Shown: positions 31,716 to 40,544 of the stretch, one piece after another | How the letters are laid out: the number at the start of each line of letters is the position of its first letter | Numbering within the stretch: the stretch's first letter is position 1 | NCBI RefSeq assembly: GCF_903645305.1 | Contig: NZ_CAHJXO010000002.1 | Location: 186,001-250,000 of the forward strand | Length of the DNA stretch: 64,000 nt | From: Corynebacterium sp. Marseille-P4321 | GTDB taxonomy: Bacteria > Actinomycetota > Actinomycetes > Mycobacteriales > Mycobacteriaceae | Direction: 5' to 3' | Position numbers and translations under genes: made by a program | The notes under the pieces: model-generated | What the model was told of the DNA's origin: nothing | Seen by the model: only the letters and a program-made list of their open reading frames with translations | Databases searched by the model: none

Positions 31716-32050
31716 ACATTAGGTTAAGTTCTCGGGGTGTGAACCAGAACGGGACATCATCCCACCATTAATTTTGTTAGCTTCTCGGCTGTCTTGCGAA
31801 GCATAAGTAAATGCTCCCGTGCTAGCGCACGGGGAACCGTATATTGCTTACAGCCTGTCCAGTTTCTTGGCCCGCCCGCGTGGCAGAATGATTCCCGCGC
31901 GAGGATCGGTAGGGGTTTCGCTTCGAGACTCGGGGAGGTTACCGGGACGGGGGTCGTTGCGGGGTGTGTAAGGAAGCGGTGGAAAACGTGTAAGCCGCCG
32001 CGGAAGCGGCGGCGAGTCTAGAGGTTGGGGAGTTTACTGAATGTCCCTTT
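31716..32050. other. Non-coding scar with two perfect hairpins
   Basis: No gene is supported. CCCGTGC-TAGC-GCACGGG (31816-31833) and GCCGCCGC-GGAA-GCGGCGGC (31994-32013, with a GNRA-type loop) are perfect stem-loops. Together they could belong to a structured RNA, but no known family was recognised. Confidence 0.4.
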
Positions 32051-32094
32051 CGGGGGTTTCACGAAACATCTTCAATCTTTTCACGAAACCCCCG
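32051..32094. repeat. Inverted repeat CGGGGGTTTC / GAAACCCCCG
   Basis: Exact 10-bp arms at 32051-32060 and 32085-32094 around 24 bases. An internal GTTTCACGAAAC palindrome lies on the left arm. This may be a mobile-element end. Confidence 0.55.
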
Positions 32095-32123
32095 GCCGGC
32101 CGAACGAAAACGGCCGCGAACAC

Positions 32124-32162
32124 AAAAATGACCCACTCCGCTCGTTCGGAGGGGTCATTTTT
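32124..32162. terminator. Bidirectional terminator hairpin
   Basis: AAAAATGACCC (32124-32134) pairs with GGGTCATTTTT (32152-32162), with an inner CTCCG/CGGAG stem. It has A- and T-runs on both sides, so it can act on either strand. Confidence 0.8.
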
Positions 32163-32207
32163 CTGTTCTGAAACGCCGTTCCCGCTCGGGTTATCGCGCC
32201 GGATTGT

Positions 32208-32366
32208 TTATGAGCGCGGACCCAGCCTCGGAAGAGTTCCCGTACTCATTCCGAGCTCGCCGGCGATGCAGGATATCGCACCGCGCGACGTGTGAGGGTC
32301 AGCTTGCCCGTGCAGCACCAGGTCGATGGCGCGCTGCTTCAACTCAGGGGTGTACTTCGAGGGCAT
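32208..32366 (-). pseudogene. IS3-family transposase OrfA, N-terminal fragment
   Basis: Starting at 32366, the frame gives MPSKYTPELKQRAIDLVLHG...SRGAISCIAGELGMSTGTL, the helix-turn-helix start of IS3-type OrfA. After about 43 residues the similarity stops (RLGPRS then stop). There is no OrfB downstream. A broken insertion sequence. Confidence 0.75.
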
Positions 32367-32593
32367 ATGTAGGGTTTCTTTTCCAAATTCCCACCCTCCG
32401 CTCAACCCGTGGCGAACCAGTATCGGCGCTTGCACTCAGAGGCCGTGGCTTCGTTCAACCGGTGGCGCGGTTTTTGCAGCGCTCCTTGGCGGTCTTGTTG
32501 CCGCGATCACGCAGGACTGGCTGCGGGTAGTTGTTGGGGTCTGAACCGTGAGGGGTGCGCCCGGTCGGGGCCGTTTGGAACACTGCCACTACG
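32367..32593. other. Unassigned sequence between IS3 fragment and cadD
   Basis: About 230 bases with no supported gene or repeat. It probably belongs to the decayed element. Confidence 0.3.
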
Positions 32594-33193
32594 TCAGAGC
32601 CCGAAGGCTCCGCCGCTGACGAGGATCACGATGCCGAGGCCGATGAGAACGACGGGAAAGAGGATGTCCTCAAAGCGTTCGAGCACTTCCGCGATCGGGG
32701 GGCGGGTGGCGACGAACTTTGCCAGGGCCACCAAGACCGCAACGAGCGCGAGGAAGATAACGCAGTAGGCGACTACTGTGAGAGGTTCCACGCTGAGGAA
32801 GACAGGGGTGTAGACACCGATGTTGTCGCCACCATTGGCAAAAGTGACGCCTGCGACTGTCCAAACGCCGACCTTCTTGCCGGAAACCTTGGCCTCGTCG
32901 TCATCGTCGTCATCGTCTCCGCGCCAGGCCTCCCATGCGGCCCAGAGGCCGATGCCCAGAGGGATGAGACCAAAGTATGGAATAGCTGCCGGGGGCAGAA
33001 ATGCTCCGGCACCGATGGTCACAAGGATCGCGGCGACGAGGATGCCGGCAAATCCGAGGTACTGGCCGGCCAAAATGCGGGCGGTGGTGCCACTCTGGCC
33101 TGCCCCTCGCGCGAAGAAGAGGGAGAGCACGATGATGTCGTCGATGTTGGTAGCTGCGAACAGGCCTATCGCCTGCAAGACCGTGGTGAGCAT
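32594..33193 (-). CDS. cadD: Cadmium resistance transporter, CadD-like
   Basis: A 199-residue membrane protein of the CadD/LysE-like group with about five helices. Family landmarks are ATNIDDIIVLSLFFARG near the N-terminus and VTFANGGDNIGVYTPVF in the second half. An acidic loop of seven Asp (EAWRGDDDDDDDEAK) sits in the middle. The start overlaps the cmtR stop by one base (TAATG). A GGAGCC-TTCG-GGCTC hairpin at the last codons may end the transcript. Metal export is inferred from the family and from its regulator neighbour. Confidence 0.88.
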   Translation of the reverse strand: MLTTVLQAIGLFAATNIDDIIVLSLFFARGAGQSGTTARILAGQYLGFAGILVAAILVTIGAGAFLPPAAIPYFGLIPLGIGLWAAWEAWRGDDDDDDDEAKVSGKKVGVWTVAGVTFANGGDNIGVYTPVFLSVEPLTVVAYCVIFLALVAVLVALAKFVATRPPIAEVLERFEDILFPVVLIGLGIVILVSGGAFGL

Positions 33194-33552
33194 TACGCGT
33201 CCTCCCCAGCTACGTCGCATCCGGGAAGCGAGCAGGCGGGATCGATGCACGGGGCGTCTTCGTCCACTGCCAGGGTGGCATCGACCAATGTAGTCAGCGC
33301 CTGCGCCAGGTGCGGATCGGCAATCTCGTATCGTGTCCGACGACCCTCGGGCTCGGAGACGACGATACCGCAATCGCGCAGGCATGCCAGGTGGTTGGAC
33401 ACGTTCGAGCGTGTCAGGTCCAGATCTCGGGACAGTTCCGCCGGGTAAGCGGGATGGTCGAGCAGGGTCAAGATAATCCGGGATCGAGTGGGGTCGGCCA
33501 GCGCACGACCCAGTCGGTTCATCACGTCGAGACGCGGAGCAATAGTCAGCAT
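33193..33552 (-). CDS. cmtR: ArsR-family Cd/Pb sensor, CmtR-like repressor
   Basis: A 119-residue winged helix repressor. The recognition region LTRSNVSNHLACLRDCGIVVSEPEGRRTRYEIADPHL contains the two Cys of the CmtR metal site. A C-terminal Cys-rich tail (CIDPACSLPGC) supplies the third ligand, as in Mycobacterium CmtR. A strong promoter lies directly upstream and the -10 is 7 nt from the ATG, so the mRNA is leaderless. Operon with cadD. Confidence 0.9.
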   Translation of the reverse strand: MLTIAPRLDVMNRLGRALADPTRSRIILTLLDHPAYPAELSRDLDLTRSNVSNHLACLRDCGIVVSEPEGRRTRYEIADPHLAQALTTLVDATLAVDEDAPCIDPACSLPGCDVAGEDA

Positions 33553-33559
33553 GCGCTGA

Positions 33560-33587
33560 ACTATACAGCGAGTACTGAACATGTCAA
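33560..33587 (-). promoter_or_regulatory. Promoter of cmtR-cadD
   Basis: TTGACA (plus-strand 33582-33587) and TATAGT (33560-33565) with a 16-bp spacer, near consensus. The CmtR operator probably overlaps it, since TACTCGCTGTATA has partial dyad symmetry. Confidence 0.8.
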
Positions 33588-33912
33588 GTTCCGGGTAGCG
33601 GTGCAGCTGTGTGTGCTGCTCAAGAGACAGTCGAAGTAGCAGAGATGGCAGAGATTCCGGCAAAGTTGCGAAATCAGCGTCGCCAGCTCGAGATTCAAGT
33701 TACGCACGAGCCTGGCGTAGTTCGCGAGATCCGTTTTCCGGCCCCAAGCAATGACCCGAACGGGCCAAAACTCGATGGCCTCATCATCTTGAACCGGGAA
33801 GGCTCGAACACACTCATCTACCTCATCCGCAGCCTAGACTCGATTCCCGCTGGCAGCGGGGACACCTCGGGGTTCGACGACGGTTCAAGGGCTCGGGAAA
33901 TCAAGGAAACCG
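33588..33912 (+). other. Region with a doubtful plus-strand frame
   Basis: From an ATG at 33645 a frame reads MAEIPAKLRNQRRQLEIQVT...KLDGLIILNREGSNTLIYLIR and then continues antisense to the next gene. The first 75 residues look protein-like, but no family was recognised and there is no good ribosome-binding site. It may be a gene remnant. Confidence 0.25.
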
Positions 33913-34359
33913 CTAGCGGCTCGCGGCAAGGCGGGACTGGATGTCCTCCACCACTTCTCCCGGGCGCTCGGCGGAGGCTAAGTAGCCCGCAGTGTTCGTC
34001 TCAATCTTCACTGTGGGGCCGGAGACTACGTAAGCGTCGGAGTTGTCCACTGCACGCACGCCTGCGCCCTCCTTCAGGCCGGTCACCGGGCCGACAGATA
34101 CCGAGCGGATGGAACTCAGCGGCACCTCGATGCTTAAGCCCATGACGCTCAGCGCGACGCGCTCGTCGCTGACACGGATGGTTGCCTTCATGCGCGCAAG
34201 CGCCACCGTAAGTGCGAGGGTGGCGATGATGAAGATAAGGGCGGGCACGGAAGCGTCGATAAGCAATGGCCCCAATGCCGCAAACATCGATATCAAGAGC
34301 GCAACCGTAAGCCAAAGCATGGCGCCGTTGAGGCGGCGGACGTAGACGCTTTCTCGCAT
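33913..34359 (-). CDS. Membrane protein with bacterial PH-like domain
   Basis: A 148-residue protein with two N-terminal transmembrane helices (GAMLWLTVALLISMFAALG and VPALIFIIATLALTVALA) and a beta-rich cytoplasmic domain (IRVSDERVALSVMGLSIEVPLSSIRSVSV) typical of bPH/DUF3093-like proteins. Function unknown. TAGACT lies 7 nt upstream of the ATG (34367-34372 on the plus strand), so it is leaderless and divergent from the Nudix-like gene with overlapping promoters. Confidence 0.7.
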   Translation of the reverse strand: MRESVYVRRLNGAMLWLTVALLISMFAALGPLLIDASVPALIFIIATLALTVALARMKATIRVSDERVALSVMGLSIEVPLSSIRSVSVGPVTGLKEGAGVRAVDNSDAYVVSGPTVKIETNTAGYLASAERPGEVVEDIQSRLAASR

Positions 34360-34366
34360 ACGTGCG

Positions 34367-34384
34367 AGTCTAGCGGGTTAAAAT
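34367..34384. promoter_or_regulatory. Two divergent leaderless promoters, -10 boxes six bases apart
   Basis: Minus-strand TAGACT occupies 34367-34372 and plus-strand TAAAAT occupies 34379-34384. Each is 7 nt from its start codon. The -35 regions must lie inside the opposite gene's first codons. Confidence 0.6.
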
Positions 34385-34391
34385 GCCCGGC

Positions 34392-35723
34392 ATGCTGGAA
34401 AAACCGCGGCCCAACGACCACCCAAAGCAGACACAGGCGGGGTGGAGAGACCGCGCGTCGTCGTCACTGTCGCAAGCAACACCTGTATTCAAGGTGGCGG
34501 GCTGGGTGGTGGCCGGCGTCGCGCTGGTGGTGCTCGGTCGAGTGGCGTATCTAGCCACCGAGGACGGCACGTATAAGCGCGAACTGGTGCTGGTGGGTCT
34601 GGGGTCTGTGATCACCGCGTTCGCCGCCGCCGGTGTTGCCTTCCTCGCGCTGTTCAGCGAGTTTCAGCGCATGCGGGAACAAGACACGTTGAAGCGCTTC
34701 GCCGGCGATTCCTGGCAGCGCCAGTCCGTGCGCGTCGGGCGCATGGAGATCCCCGACGTGGCCGTGGTGCGCGCGAGCAACGCCGGCGTGCAGTGGACCG
34801 AGCTCGCCGACCTCGTCTTCGAGCCGTTCGCCGAACCACGCGAGCTAGCGCCCGAAATCAAAGCGCACCGCGACGCGGTGGTCGCCGAAGTATCCGAGGA
34901 AGCGCGGCGCAAGGGCCTGCCCATGTTCGACGGGGATGCCGTGGACATCGTCGACGCGAAGGTGGACCTCATCCGCGGCGCGGACGGACGCAAGCGGCCC
35001 CAGTACACGCTCACCCCTGCCCCGGCGAAGTACTTCGACTTCCTCGGTACCACCGCAAACCTGGACGCTCGCGTGGACGGCGGGCCGACGCTTCGCGAGC
35101 TCTCCCGCGAGATGGTGGGCTTCGACCCCCAAGGCATAGACAAGCTCGATCAACTGCCGGCGATGGCGAAACTTGGGTCGGGAACTGCGGTGGTGACCTC
35201 CGATGAGCGCATCGTGCTCGGCGTGCGCGGCAAGCTCATGATTGCAGGGGCATTAGATGCTGACGACGCGCGCAGCGTCATCCACGTTGTCGCCGAGGGC
35301 GTCGACCCCGCCGACGTGGACCGCAACGCCCTGCTTAACCCACGGGAGACCGCGCTGCGTGGCCTCGAGGAAGAGCTGAACATCGGCAACGAGATCCGCC
35401 ACTCCGCGCGCGTGACCTCACTGGAAGACACCGGGTTCTTCTTCGACCAGCTCCGCTGGCAGCCGTGCTTCGCGTTCCTCGCGCGCATCGACCGAAGCTG
35501 GGAAGAATTCCACCCGGCGGCCGTCGCCGCGCAGGACGCGTGGGAGGTGGAGCGGCTAATCAGCCTGCCGTTCGACATCCACCACGAAGGTGTGCGGCGC
35601 CTGCTTCTGGGCACGCACCCAGATCTCGTGCTCGCATCCAACCACGCCGCGATGTACTTATGGACCGCGCTGCTACACAAGCACGGCTTCACCACGGTTC
35701 GCGACCAGCTCTCGCGGCGGTAG
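34392..35723 (+). CDS. Membrane-anchored protein with a Nudix-like C-terminal domain
   Basis: A 443-residue protein. Two transmembrane helices (residues about 35-55 and 65-90) precede a large cytoplasmic part. Near residue 315, PRETALRGLEEELNI resembles the E-x7-R-E-x2-E-E core of a Nudix box but is not complete. The ATG at 34392 is preferred to one 9 nt earlier because TAAAAT lies 7 nt upstream. No substrate can be assigned. Confidence 0.65.
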   Translation: MLEKPRPNDHPKQTQAGWRDRASSSLSQATPVFKVAGWVVAGVALVVLGRVAYLATEDGTYKRELVLVGLGSVITAFAAAGVAFLALFSEFQRMREQDTLKRFAGDSWQRQSVRVGRMEIPDVAVVRASNAGVQWTELADLVFEPFAEPRELAPEIKAHRDAVVAEVSEEARRKGLPMFDGDAVDIVDAKVDLIRGADGRKRPQYTLTPAPAKYFDFLGTTANLDARVDGGPTLRELSREMVGFDPQGIDKLDQLPAMAKLGSGTAVVTSDERIVLGVRGKLMIAGALDADDARSVIHVVAEGVDPADVDRNALLNPRETALRGLEEELNIGNEIRHSARVTSLEDTGFFFDQLRWQPCFAFLARIDRSWEEFHPAAVAAQDAWEVERLISLPFDIHHEGVRRLLLGTHPDLVLASNHAAMYLWTALLHKHGFTTVRDQLSRR

Positions 35724-35747
35724 CTGGGCTGGGCCGAGTGGGTGGTG

Positions 35748-35975
35748 TTAGAACTCAGCCGGGACAACAACCCAGGCAACCAGGTAGGCCAGTACCGCCG
35801 GGAAAATGCCAACGAACAGGAACATGATCGCAATGATGCGGATCAGGGTCGGGTCGACGTTGAGGTAGTTGCCGATACCGCCACAGACGCCGGCGATGAA
35901 CTTGTCCGACATGGAGCGCTCAAGTCGCTTCGGCTCCTGCGGGCCTGCTGCGTCGGGGTTATACGGAGTGGACAT
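35748..35975 (-). CDS. PspC-domain protein
   Basis: A 75-residue PspC domain: KRLERSMSDKFIAGVCGGIGNYLNVDPTLIRI followed by one hydrophobic segment (IAIMFLFVGIFPAVLAYLVAWVVVP). These proteins are linked to envelope stress. GGGAGG is 6 nt before the chosen ATG. It is convergent with the Nudix-like gene and 98 nt downstream of the marR-like gene. Confidence 0.85.
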   Translation of the reverse strand: MSTPYNPDAAGPQEPKRLERSMSDKFIAGVCGGIGNYLNVDPTLIRIIAIMFLFVGIFPAVLAYLVAWVVVPAEF

Positions 35976-36073
35976 GGGGACCTCCCTGGCCGGTTGGGGG
36001 CTTGGTGGCATCTCGCGGGGTGCGAGGACCTACCCGCCATCCAACCGATTTCCTCGGGCGGCCGCAACGCGTG

Positions 36074-36547
36074 TTAGCCGACCGCCTCACCCGCCACCCG
36101 GGTGGCGCCGATGTTGCCCAGAAGCTCCTCCAGCTCATCCGAATTCTTGGTGTCCACGTGGTCGAACACCATCCGGCGCACGGTCTCTACGTAGTCCGAA
36201 GCCGCTGCGTCGAGGCGGCTGCGCCCGTCGTCGGTGAGGGTGATCAGCACGCCGCGGGCGTCGCCGGGACTTTTCTGCTTCTCCACCAGCCCGCGCTTGT
36301 GCATGCGCGTGACCTGGTGGGAGGTACGCGAGCGATCCCACGCCAGCTCCGCGCACAGGTCGCGCAGCCTCATCTGCTGTTCCTCCGCGTCTACAAGAAC
36401 CGCGAGTACCGAAAACTCCGGGGAAGATAGCCCGGAGCACGCCCGCAAGGTGTCGTCGATGTTGCGGGACACGTTGCGCGAAGCTGCCAGCATCAGCCGC
36501 CAAAGGTGCTGCTCATCGGCGTTGAGCCAGCGGGAGTGCGAAGTCAT
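36074..36547 (-). CDS. MarR-family transcriptional regulator
   Basis: A 157-residue winged helix protein with the MarR recognition helix region LRDLCAELAWDRSRTSHQVTRMHKRGLVEKQKSPGDARGVLITLTDDG. TATCAT lies 6 nt before the ATG, so the mRNA is leaderless. The AT-rich sequence just upstream (36550-36590) has partial dyads suited to autoregulation. Ligand and targets unknown. Confidence 0.85.
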   Translation of the reverse strand: MTSHSRWLNADEQHLWRLMLAASRNVSRNIDDTLRACSGLSSPEFSVLAVLVDAEEQQMRLRDLCAELAWDRSRTSHQVTRMHKRGLVEKQKSPGDARGVLITLTDDGRSRLDAAASDYVETVRRMVFDHVDTKNSDELEELLGNIGATRVAGEAVG

Positions 36548-36613
36548 GCATGAATGATATCCAAAGAATTGCATATAGCAGTTATAAATTTCATCGTGCG
36601 CTCATGATCTCGC

Positions 36614-39292
36614 TCACAGGGTTCTGTCAGACAAGCGCTCCTGCAGGCTCGACTGCTTGAGCTCGTCGATGTCCACAGTCTTCGCCGCTGCTACGCGATC
36701 AAACCGTTGCGGGAAGCACGTGAGCACGAGCACCTGCGCCTGCTGCCCCACCTGGTTGAACAGGGAGTTCATCAGCGCAAGTCGGTCCGGGTCGGTGGCT
36801 CCGAGTGCGTCGTCCACTACCACGGGCACCGGCGAGGTGTCGCCCGATTCAGTCACCAGGTCCGCGATAGCGAAACGGGTAAGCAACGCGAGCTGCTCCT
36901 TAGTGCCGCCGGAGAGTTCCGTAAGTGGCACGGTCACACCGTCTACGGTGCGGTCGCTAATGGTGAGGTCGTCCGACAGGTTGAAATCCACGCTGGGCCC
37001 GAAGAGCACGCGGGCGCGGTTGCGGATCGCCTCATTAAACGGGGCACTGTAACGGGCACGAGCTGCGTCGCGGTGTGCCCGCATCGTGTCGTAGAGCAGC
37101 CGGGCGGCCTCTGCGCGCCGAGTCGTGCGCTCGAGCTCCGACTCGGCGGCCTGGAGATCAGCTGCGGCGCGGTCGGCGCGTTCGGCAGCGCCGGAGGCGA
37201 GGTCGATGTGCCCGCTGAGTTCACGCACGCGGTCCTCGGCTTTTCGCTTGCGCTCTTCGACGTTGTGCAGACGCGCCTTAGCACCGGAGAGCAGCTGCTG
37301 GGCAAGCGCCGGGTCGGTCTCCTCCACCTTCGCCTGCAAATCGTTGAGCCGCTCCCCTGCCTCAGCCTCTTCGGTACGTGCTGTCTCCACGGCCGCGGCG
37401 AGCGAGGTCGTCGGGGTAGTTTCTTCCGCTTGTGCGAGCTTCGCGGCGGCCGCGTCTGTCTCTGCGCGCTTGCTTTCAGCTTGAACCCGCAGCACCTCAA
37501 GCTTTCGCTCGGCGCTCTTCTCGGCGTAGGGCTTCAAATCCGCGTCGGCTGCATCCACCGCGCGTTCAGCCGCCTCGAGTTCCTCCTGTGCGGCGCGTAG
37601 TGCGGCGTCGGCAGCCTGCTCGTCGAGCTCGCCCTCCTCCGCCTCGGTGAACTCGGCTGCGCTGCGAAGCTCGTCCAGGCCCGAGCTGAGACGCTCGTGC
37701 TCCGCGCGCAGCGCTTCCGCGTCCGCTCCGGCCAACGCGTCGTCGCGGCGCTGCTTTGCCGCCTTCACCTCCGCGGCGTGGGTGGCGTAGGCGTCGCGAG
37801 CTGCGCGGGCGGCCTCCACGGTGTCGCACCCAGTGCGATCCAACAGCTCCGCGAGCGCATCCTCAGCGCGCTCTACCGCGGCACGGGGATCCTCCGCGCC
37901 AGTCGCGGCCCGGAACACCAGCTCAAACTCGCCCAGGCGAAGCTGCGTGCCCTCGAAAACCGGAACGGTTTCGGCGCCGTTGATCTCAACATCCTCGCCG
38001 TCGACGGTGATGCGGGCAGATTCCGCTGTGATGTGCAGCTTCGCCGATGCTGCGTCGCGCAAGCGCCGCTGCAACGCCACCTCGCTTTCCGCCTGTTCGA
38101 GGGCCCTGACATCCTTGTCGCTCACTTCGCGCGGGATGTCTTTGAGCAGGTCGGCGTAGCGCTGCTCCGCTACGGCGATGCGGTCGAGCTGATCGCCTAA
38201 CGCTTTCAACCGAGCAGCCGCGCGAATGTAGTCGCTTGCAGCCTGGGACTGTTTCACCCGGGCACGCGCCGCGGCGACCTTCTTCTTCGCTTCGGCGACG
38301 GCCTGGGAAAGTTCGTTGTATCTCAACGCCTCGGCGTCCCGTGCCTCTTCGGCCGGTTCCAGCTGCTGCGTGAGCGTCTCTTCCTCGGCACGCAGTGTCG
38401 CAACGCGCTCCGCCTGTTCCTCACGGGCAGCCGCGTCCTGCTCTGCGCGTTTCAGCGTCTCCGCCGTGCGGGCGTGTTGTTCTGCGGCGCGTTCGGCTTG
38501 CTCTTTAAGCTGGGCGGCTTCCGTAAACGCCGTCTCGCGGGCGGCGAGCTCCTCCTTGGCCTGCGGTAGATCCGCTTCGGCGCGGAAGATTTCCTCCTTC
38601 CTGCGCTCTACTTCATCGACGTAGTTAGCGAGCTGGGCCACGGTGCGCTCGGCTTCGTCCAGTTTCGCCTGCGCCGTCTGCACCGCGGTGAACTTCGCCT
38701 CGAAGCTGGCCTTCCTCTTGGGAGGCTGGGCGGCGGTGAAGTACTTCGCGTACTCCGTCTCGACAGCCTGCATGAGTGCGGTGTCTTCTTCCCCCGCCGT
38801 CTCGCCGCCGGACTGCGCCTCGAGCGCACGCGAGATCGACGGGATGCCGGCAGCGGCGATGCCCGGCTCGAGCTCCCCTTGGCGCAGAAACAGCATCTGG
38901 GCTAAGTCGGTGTCCATGTGCTCCGCCAGGATCCGCTCCAGCACATCGTCTGCTTCGCGCCCGGTGTAGTTCGCCCGCGTGGGCGCGCTGACCGTCAGCT
39001 CGGCGAGCTTGCCCTTCAGCCAGCGCTTGCGAATGGTGAAGGTGTACTCGCCCACCGTGGCGTGCAGCGTCACCTCCGGCGAAGCGTCACGGCCCGCGGG
39101 CGCGAACACCTTGATCTTCTTTCCGCCAGCGGAGTGGCGCTCGCGCAGCACGAGGTCGAGGGCGTCCAGGATGGTGGACTTTCCGGCCTCGTTGCAGCCG
39201 TGGATGATCACCACGCCGCGCTCCGGTAGGTCGCTGATTTCCAGGTGCTCGATAGCACGGAAGTTGTCGATGACAAGGGAGTGGATGCGCAT
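36614..39292 (-). CDS. SMC-like ATPase, SbcC/Rad50/YhaN type
   Basis: An 892-residue ATPase with the N-terminal Walker A (GCNEAGKSTILDALDLVL), a very long Ala/Glu-rich coiled coil (residues about 190-720), the signature LSGGTKEQLALLTRF and Walker B VVVDDALGATDPDRL. No CxxC zinc hook is visible in the middle, which sets it apart from true Rad50/SbcC and resembles YhaN. It starts 4 nt after its nuclease partner. The pair should process DNA ends or hairpins. Confidence 0.88.
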   Translation of the reverse strand: MRIHSLVIDNFRAIEHLEISDLPERGVVIIHGCNEAGKSTILDALDLVLRERHSAGGKKIKVFAPAGRDASPEVTLHATVGEYTFTIRKRWLKGKLAELTVSAPTRANYTGREADDVLERILAEHMDTDLAQMLFLRQGELEPGIAAAGIPSISRALEAQSGGETAGEEDTALMQAVETEYAKYFTAAQPPKRKASFEAKFTAVQTAQAKLDEAERTVAQLANYVDEVERRKEEIFRAEADLPQAKEELAARETAFTEAAQLKEQAERAAEQHARTAETLKRAEQDAAAREEQAERVATLRAEEETLTQQLEPAEEARDAEALRYNELSQAVAEAKKKVAAARARVKQSQAASDYIRAAARLKALGDQLDRIAVAEQRYADLLKDIPREVSDKDVRALEQAESEVALQRRLRDAASAKLHITAESARITVDGEDVEINGAETVPVFEGTQLRLGEFELVFRAATGAEDPRAAVERAEDALAELLDRTGCDTVEAARAARDAYATHAAEVKAAKQRRDDALAGADAEALRAEHERLSSGLDELRSAAEFTEAEEGELDEQAADAALRAAQEELEAAERAVDAADADLKPYAEKSAERKLEVLRVQAESKRAETDAAAAKLAQAEETTPTTSLAAAVETARTEEAEAGERLNDLQAKVEETDPALAQQLLSGAKARLHNVEERKRKAEDRVRELSGHIDLASGAAERADRAAADLQAAESELERTTRRAEAARLLYDTMRAHRDAARARYSAPFNEAIRNRARVLFGPSVDFNLSDDLTISDRTVDGVTVPLTELSGGTKEQLALLTRFAIADLVTESGDTSPVPVVVDDALGATDPDRLALMNSLFNQVGQQAQVLVLTCFPQRFDRVAAAKTVDIDELKQSSLQERLSDRTL

Positions 39293-39296
39293 GCTC

Positions 39297-40487
39297 CTAC
39301 ACCTCCTGAGAGAGACGGAACAACAGGTTCACCGCGTCGCGCGCCGTAGCGCGTTCCGCATCAGCTGCCTGGCCGGCGGGTTGACCGTTAGCGGCGGCGC
39401 GCCCGACGAGCTCGCGCATGGCATCGCGGGCGTAGCCGGATAGTGGCAGGCGCTCCAGCTCTTCATCATCCGGCTCGAGGTGCAGATTCATCAGCCGTTC
39501 GCGTTCGTACAGGGCCGCGAAGACGGGCTCGAGCTCCCCCAGCTTTCCCTCAAGTTCACGGGTGGCTTCCAACCCCAAGGTGCCCTCCAACACGTACTTC
39601 ACCACGGTGCGATCTTTGTGCGGGTACGCCTGCAAGTCTTCGATCACGCGCGTGACATCTTCCGCGTCCGCGACCTCCCAGAACCTCGCCTCGAACGTCC
39701 AGCTGCCAACGGGGGCCTTCTCCACCTCCACTGTGGATGCGCCGCCGTCTTTTTCCACCGTAACCACCAGCGCGTTGCCGGAATCCGTCTCACCGCCCTT
39801 CACGCCCGGAGTGAGGTCGTGGAAATCTGTCGTCTCCGGCGCGCCGGAGTACCACACGCGCCCGCTCGAGCTGAGCTGGACGGTGGAGTGGGTATCCCCC
39901 AGGGCCACGTAGTCCACCACGCCGCGGGCGGCCGCGTCGTCGAGTCCGGCAACGTCGATAATCGCCTGCGCCTCCTGGTCGCCGAAGCCCTCAACCGCGC
40001 CGTGGCCCACCAGCACGCGCACCGCCTCCGTCGGCTCAAGTCCGCGCAGCGCCGCGGCGCACAGGTCCTCCGAGGCGTGGCGCGTGCGCAGCGGGGCACC
40101 CACCAGCTCCACCCCGGGGCGCACTTCCACCGGATCGGTGTCGGCGAGTACGTGCACGTTGGCGAGCTCCGCCACTCCCCCGGCGCGGGTGAGGATGGAG
40201 CCCGCCACCAACGAGTCGTGGTTGCCCGGCAACAGGTACACCGGCACCGGCAACGTGCGCAGCACCTCGAGGGCGCGTCCGTGGGTCTGCGACTCGAGCG
40301 CGTTGTGCTCGAAGGTGTCGCCGGCGACCACGATGAACTCCGCGTCGTGCTCGCGCGCCAGCTCGCCGATGCGCTCCACTGCGCGCAGACGCGCGTCGTC
40401 GAAGCGCGACTGCGCATCTGCGTCTAAGAACTTGCGCCGCATGCCGAGCTGCCAGTCTGAGGTGTGGATAAAGGTTGTGCGGGTCAT
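39297..40487 (-). CDS. SbcD/YhaO-like metallophosphoesterase DNA nuclease
   Basis: A 396-residue calcineurin-fold nuclease. Metal-binding motifs are HTSDWQLGM, VVAGDTFEHN, LLPGNHDS, VGHGAVEG and ALGDTHSTVQ. The N-terminal start MTRTTFIHTSDWQ is supported by TATCCA 7 nt upstream (40495-40500), a leaderless pattern. It is paired with the SMC-like gene as in sbcDC. Confidence 0.9.
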   Translation of the reverse strand: MTRTTFIHTSDWQLGMRRKFLDADAQSRFDDARLRAVERIGELAREHDAEFIVVAGDTFEHNALESQTHGRALEVLRTLPVPVYLLPGNHDSLVAGSILTRAGGVAELANVHVLADTDPVEVRPGVELVGAPLRTRHASEDLCAAALRGLEPTEAVRVLVGHGAVEGFGDQEAQAIIDVAGLDDAAARGVVDYVALGDTHSTVQLSSSGRVWYSGAPETTDFHDLTPGVKGGETDSGNALVVTVEKDGGASTVEVEKAPVGSWTFEARFWEVADAEDVTRVIEDLQAYPHKDRTVVKYVLEGTLGLEATRELEGKLGELEPVFAALYERERLMNLHLEPDDEELERLPLSGYARDAMRELVGRAAANGQPAGQAADAERATARDAVNLLFRLSQEV

Positions 40488-40544
40488 GGGTGTATGGATA
40501 GCAGATGGGGTGGACACGGAAGCACGATCAAGCAAACGCGTGTT

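Noticed and set aside
30611..33000. tRNA-Arg attachment site of an integrated element
   Set aside because: No second copy of the tRNA 3' end and no integrase gene were found downstream.
32555..33448. Plus-strand frame opposite cadD and cmtR
   Set aside because: The minus strand encodes recognisable CadD and CmtR proteins with a strong promoter; the plus frame has no signature.
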